DNA from: Leptospira fainei serovar Hurstbridge str. BUT 6
GTDB taxonomy: Bacteria > Spirochaetota > Leptospiria > Leptospirales > Leptospiraceae
Length of the DNA stretch: 64,000 nucleotides
Assembly: GCF_000306235.2 (NCBI RefSeq)
Contig: NZ_AKWZ02000003.1
Span: forward strand, 1 to 64,000
Reading direction: 5' to 3'
Shown in pieces: positions 63,896-64,000 of the stretch. Made by a program: the position numbers and the translations under genes. The notes beneath the pieces are model-generated. The model worked only from the letters and a program-made list of their open reading frames with translations, was not told the origin of the DNA and made no database searches. Numbering within the stretch: the stretch's first letter is position 1; every line of letters starts with the position of its first letter.

Positions 63896-64000
63896 ATGTC
63901 AAAACGAAATAGGAAATATTCCGTAGTTAAATCGAGCGGAGAGATTTCGGATTTTTCCGAGGAGAAACTTAGAACATCTTTGCACAAAATCGGAGCGCCG
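63896..64000 (+). CDS. ATP-cone-domain protein, 3' end outside window
   Basis: The ATG at 63896 opens a frame that runs off the window after 35 codons. The sequence V-V-K-S-S-G-E-I-S-D-F-S-E-E-K-L-R-T-S-L matches the start of an ATP-cone domain, where a Lys and the F-x-x-E-K-L segment are typical. ATP-cones bind ATP/dATP and occur in ribonucleotide reductases, NrdR and in restriction-endonuclease-like or PLD-type proteins. The short N terminus before the cone and the immediate start suggest the last group, but the rest is not visible. Confidence 0.7.
   Translation, partial: MSKRNRKYSVVKSSGEISDFSEEKLRTSLHKIGAP

Overview
The window looks like a chromosomal segment of a Leptospira species, probably not one of the classical pathogens. 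This is inferred from AT-rich DNA (roughly 40-43% GC), many lipoproteins with spirochaete-style lipoboxes, many sensor kinases and AraC regulators, and a very large protein resembling the Leptospira-specific TIGR04388 family. No rRNA, tRNA or CRISPR array was seen, and the species cannot be fixed from this sequence.

Layout. 1-3.7 kb: a cut-off membrane protein (minus strand), a TPR lipoprotein, an overlapping MORN-repeat membrane protein and a polytopic glycosyltransferase-like protein. 3.8-9.6 kb: the most unusual locus, a 1611-residue secreted protein ending in a Hint self-cleavage domain and a nucleotidyltransferase-like tip, followed one base later by a small candidate immunity gene, then by a GC-rich element and a broken copy of part of the large gene. 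9.6-17.1 kb: a thioesterase-marR operon with a perfect operator-like inverted repeat, a dienelactone-hydrolase-like enzyme, a PilZ protein, a membrane AraC regulator with an SDR, and a complete IS3-family element. 17.5-22.2 kb: an HD-GYP response regulator and an MHYT hybrid histidine kinase (c-di-GMP signalling), then a SCO protein. 22.7-27 kb: a methyltransferase, and an AraC regulator divergent from an alcohol dehydrogenase and a frameshifted cupin gene. 27.3-31.9 kb: envelope lipoproteins, a decayed gene and an outer-membrane beta-barrel protein. 31.9-33 kb is a long gene-poor gap.

33-44 kb: small membrane and stress proteins, two glutathione transferases, a lipase, an Ada-AlkA fusion coupled to an Ogt methyltransferase (alkylation repair), and an FG-GAP lipoprotein. 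44.6-47.2 kb: DoxX, AhpD-like, DGPF/YciI and ECF sigma genes in one direction, the arrangement known for ECF42-type sigma factors. 47.3-57 kb: a rhodanese lipoprotein, an ATP-grasp-like protein, two kinase/response-regulator pairs, three overlapping lipoprotein genes and a VIT1/CCC1 pseudogene. 57-64 kb: a copper-type P-ATPase divergent from a small secreted protein with paired operator-like repeats between them, a serine hydrolase, a lipoprotein, an alpha/beta hydrolase and the start of an ATP-cone protein.

Overall this is accessory chromosome rich in signalling, envelope and stress genes, with at least six decayed or broken genes and one intact insertion sequence. All identifications rest on reading motifs by eye; no database search was run.
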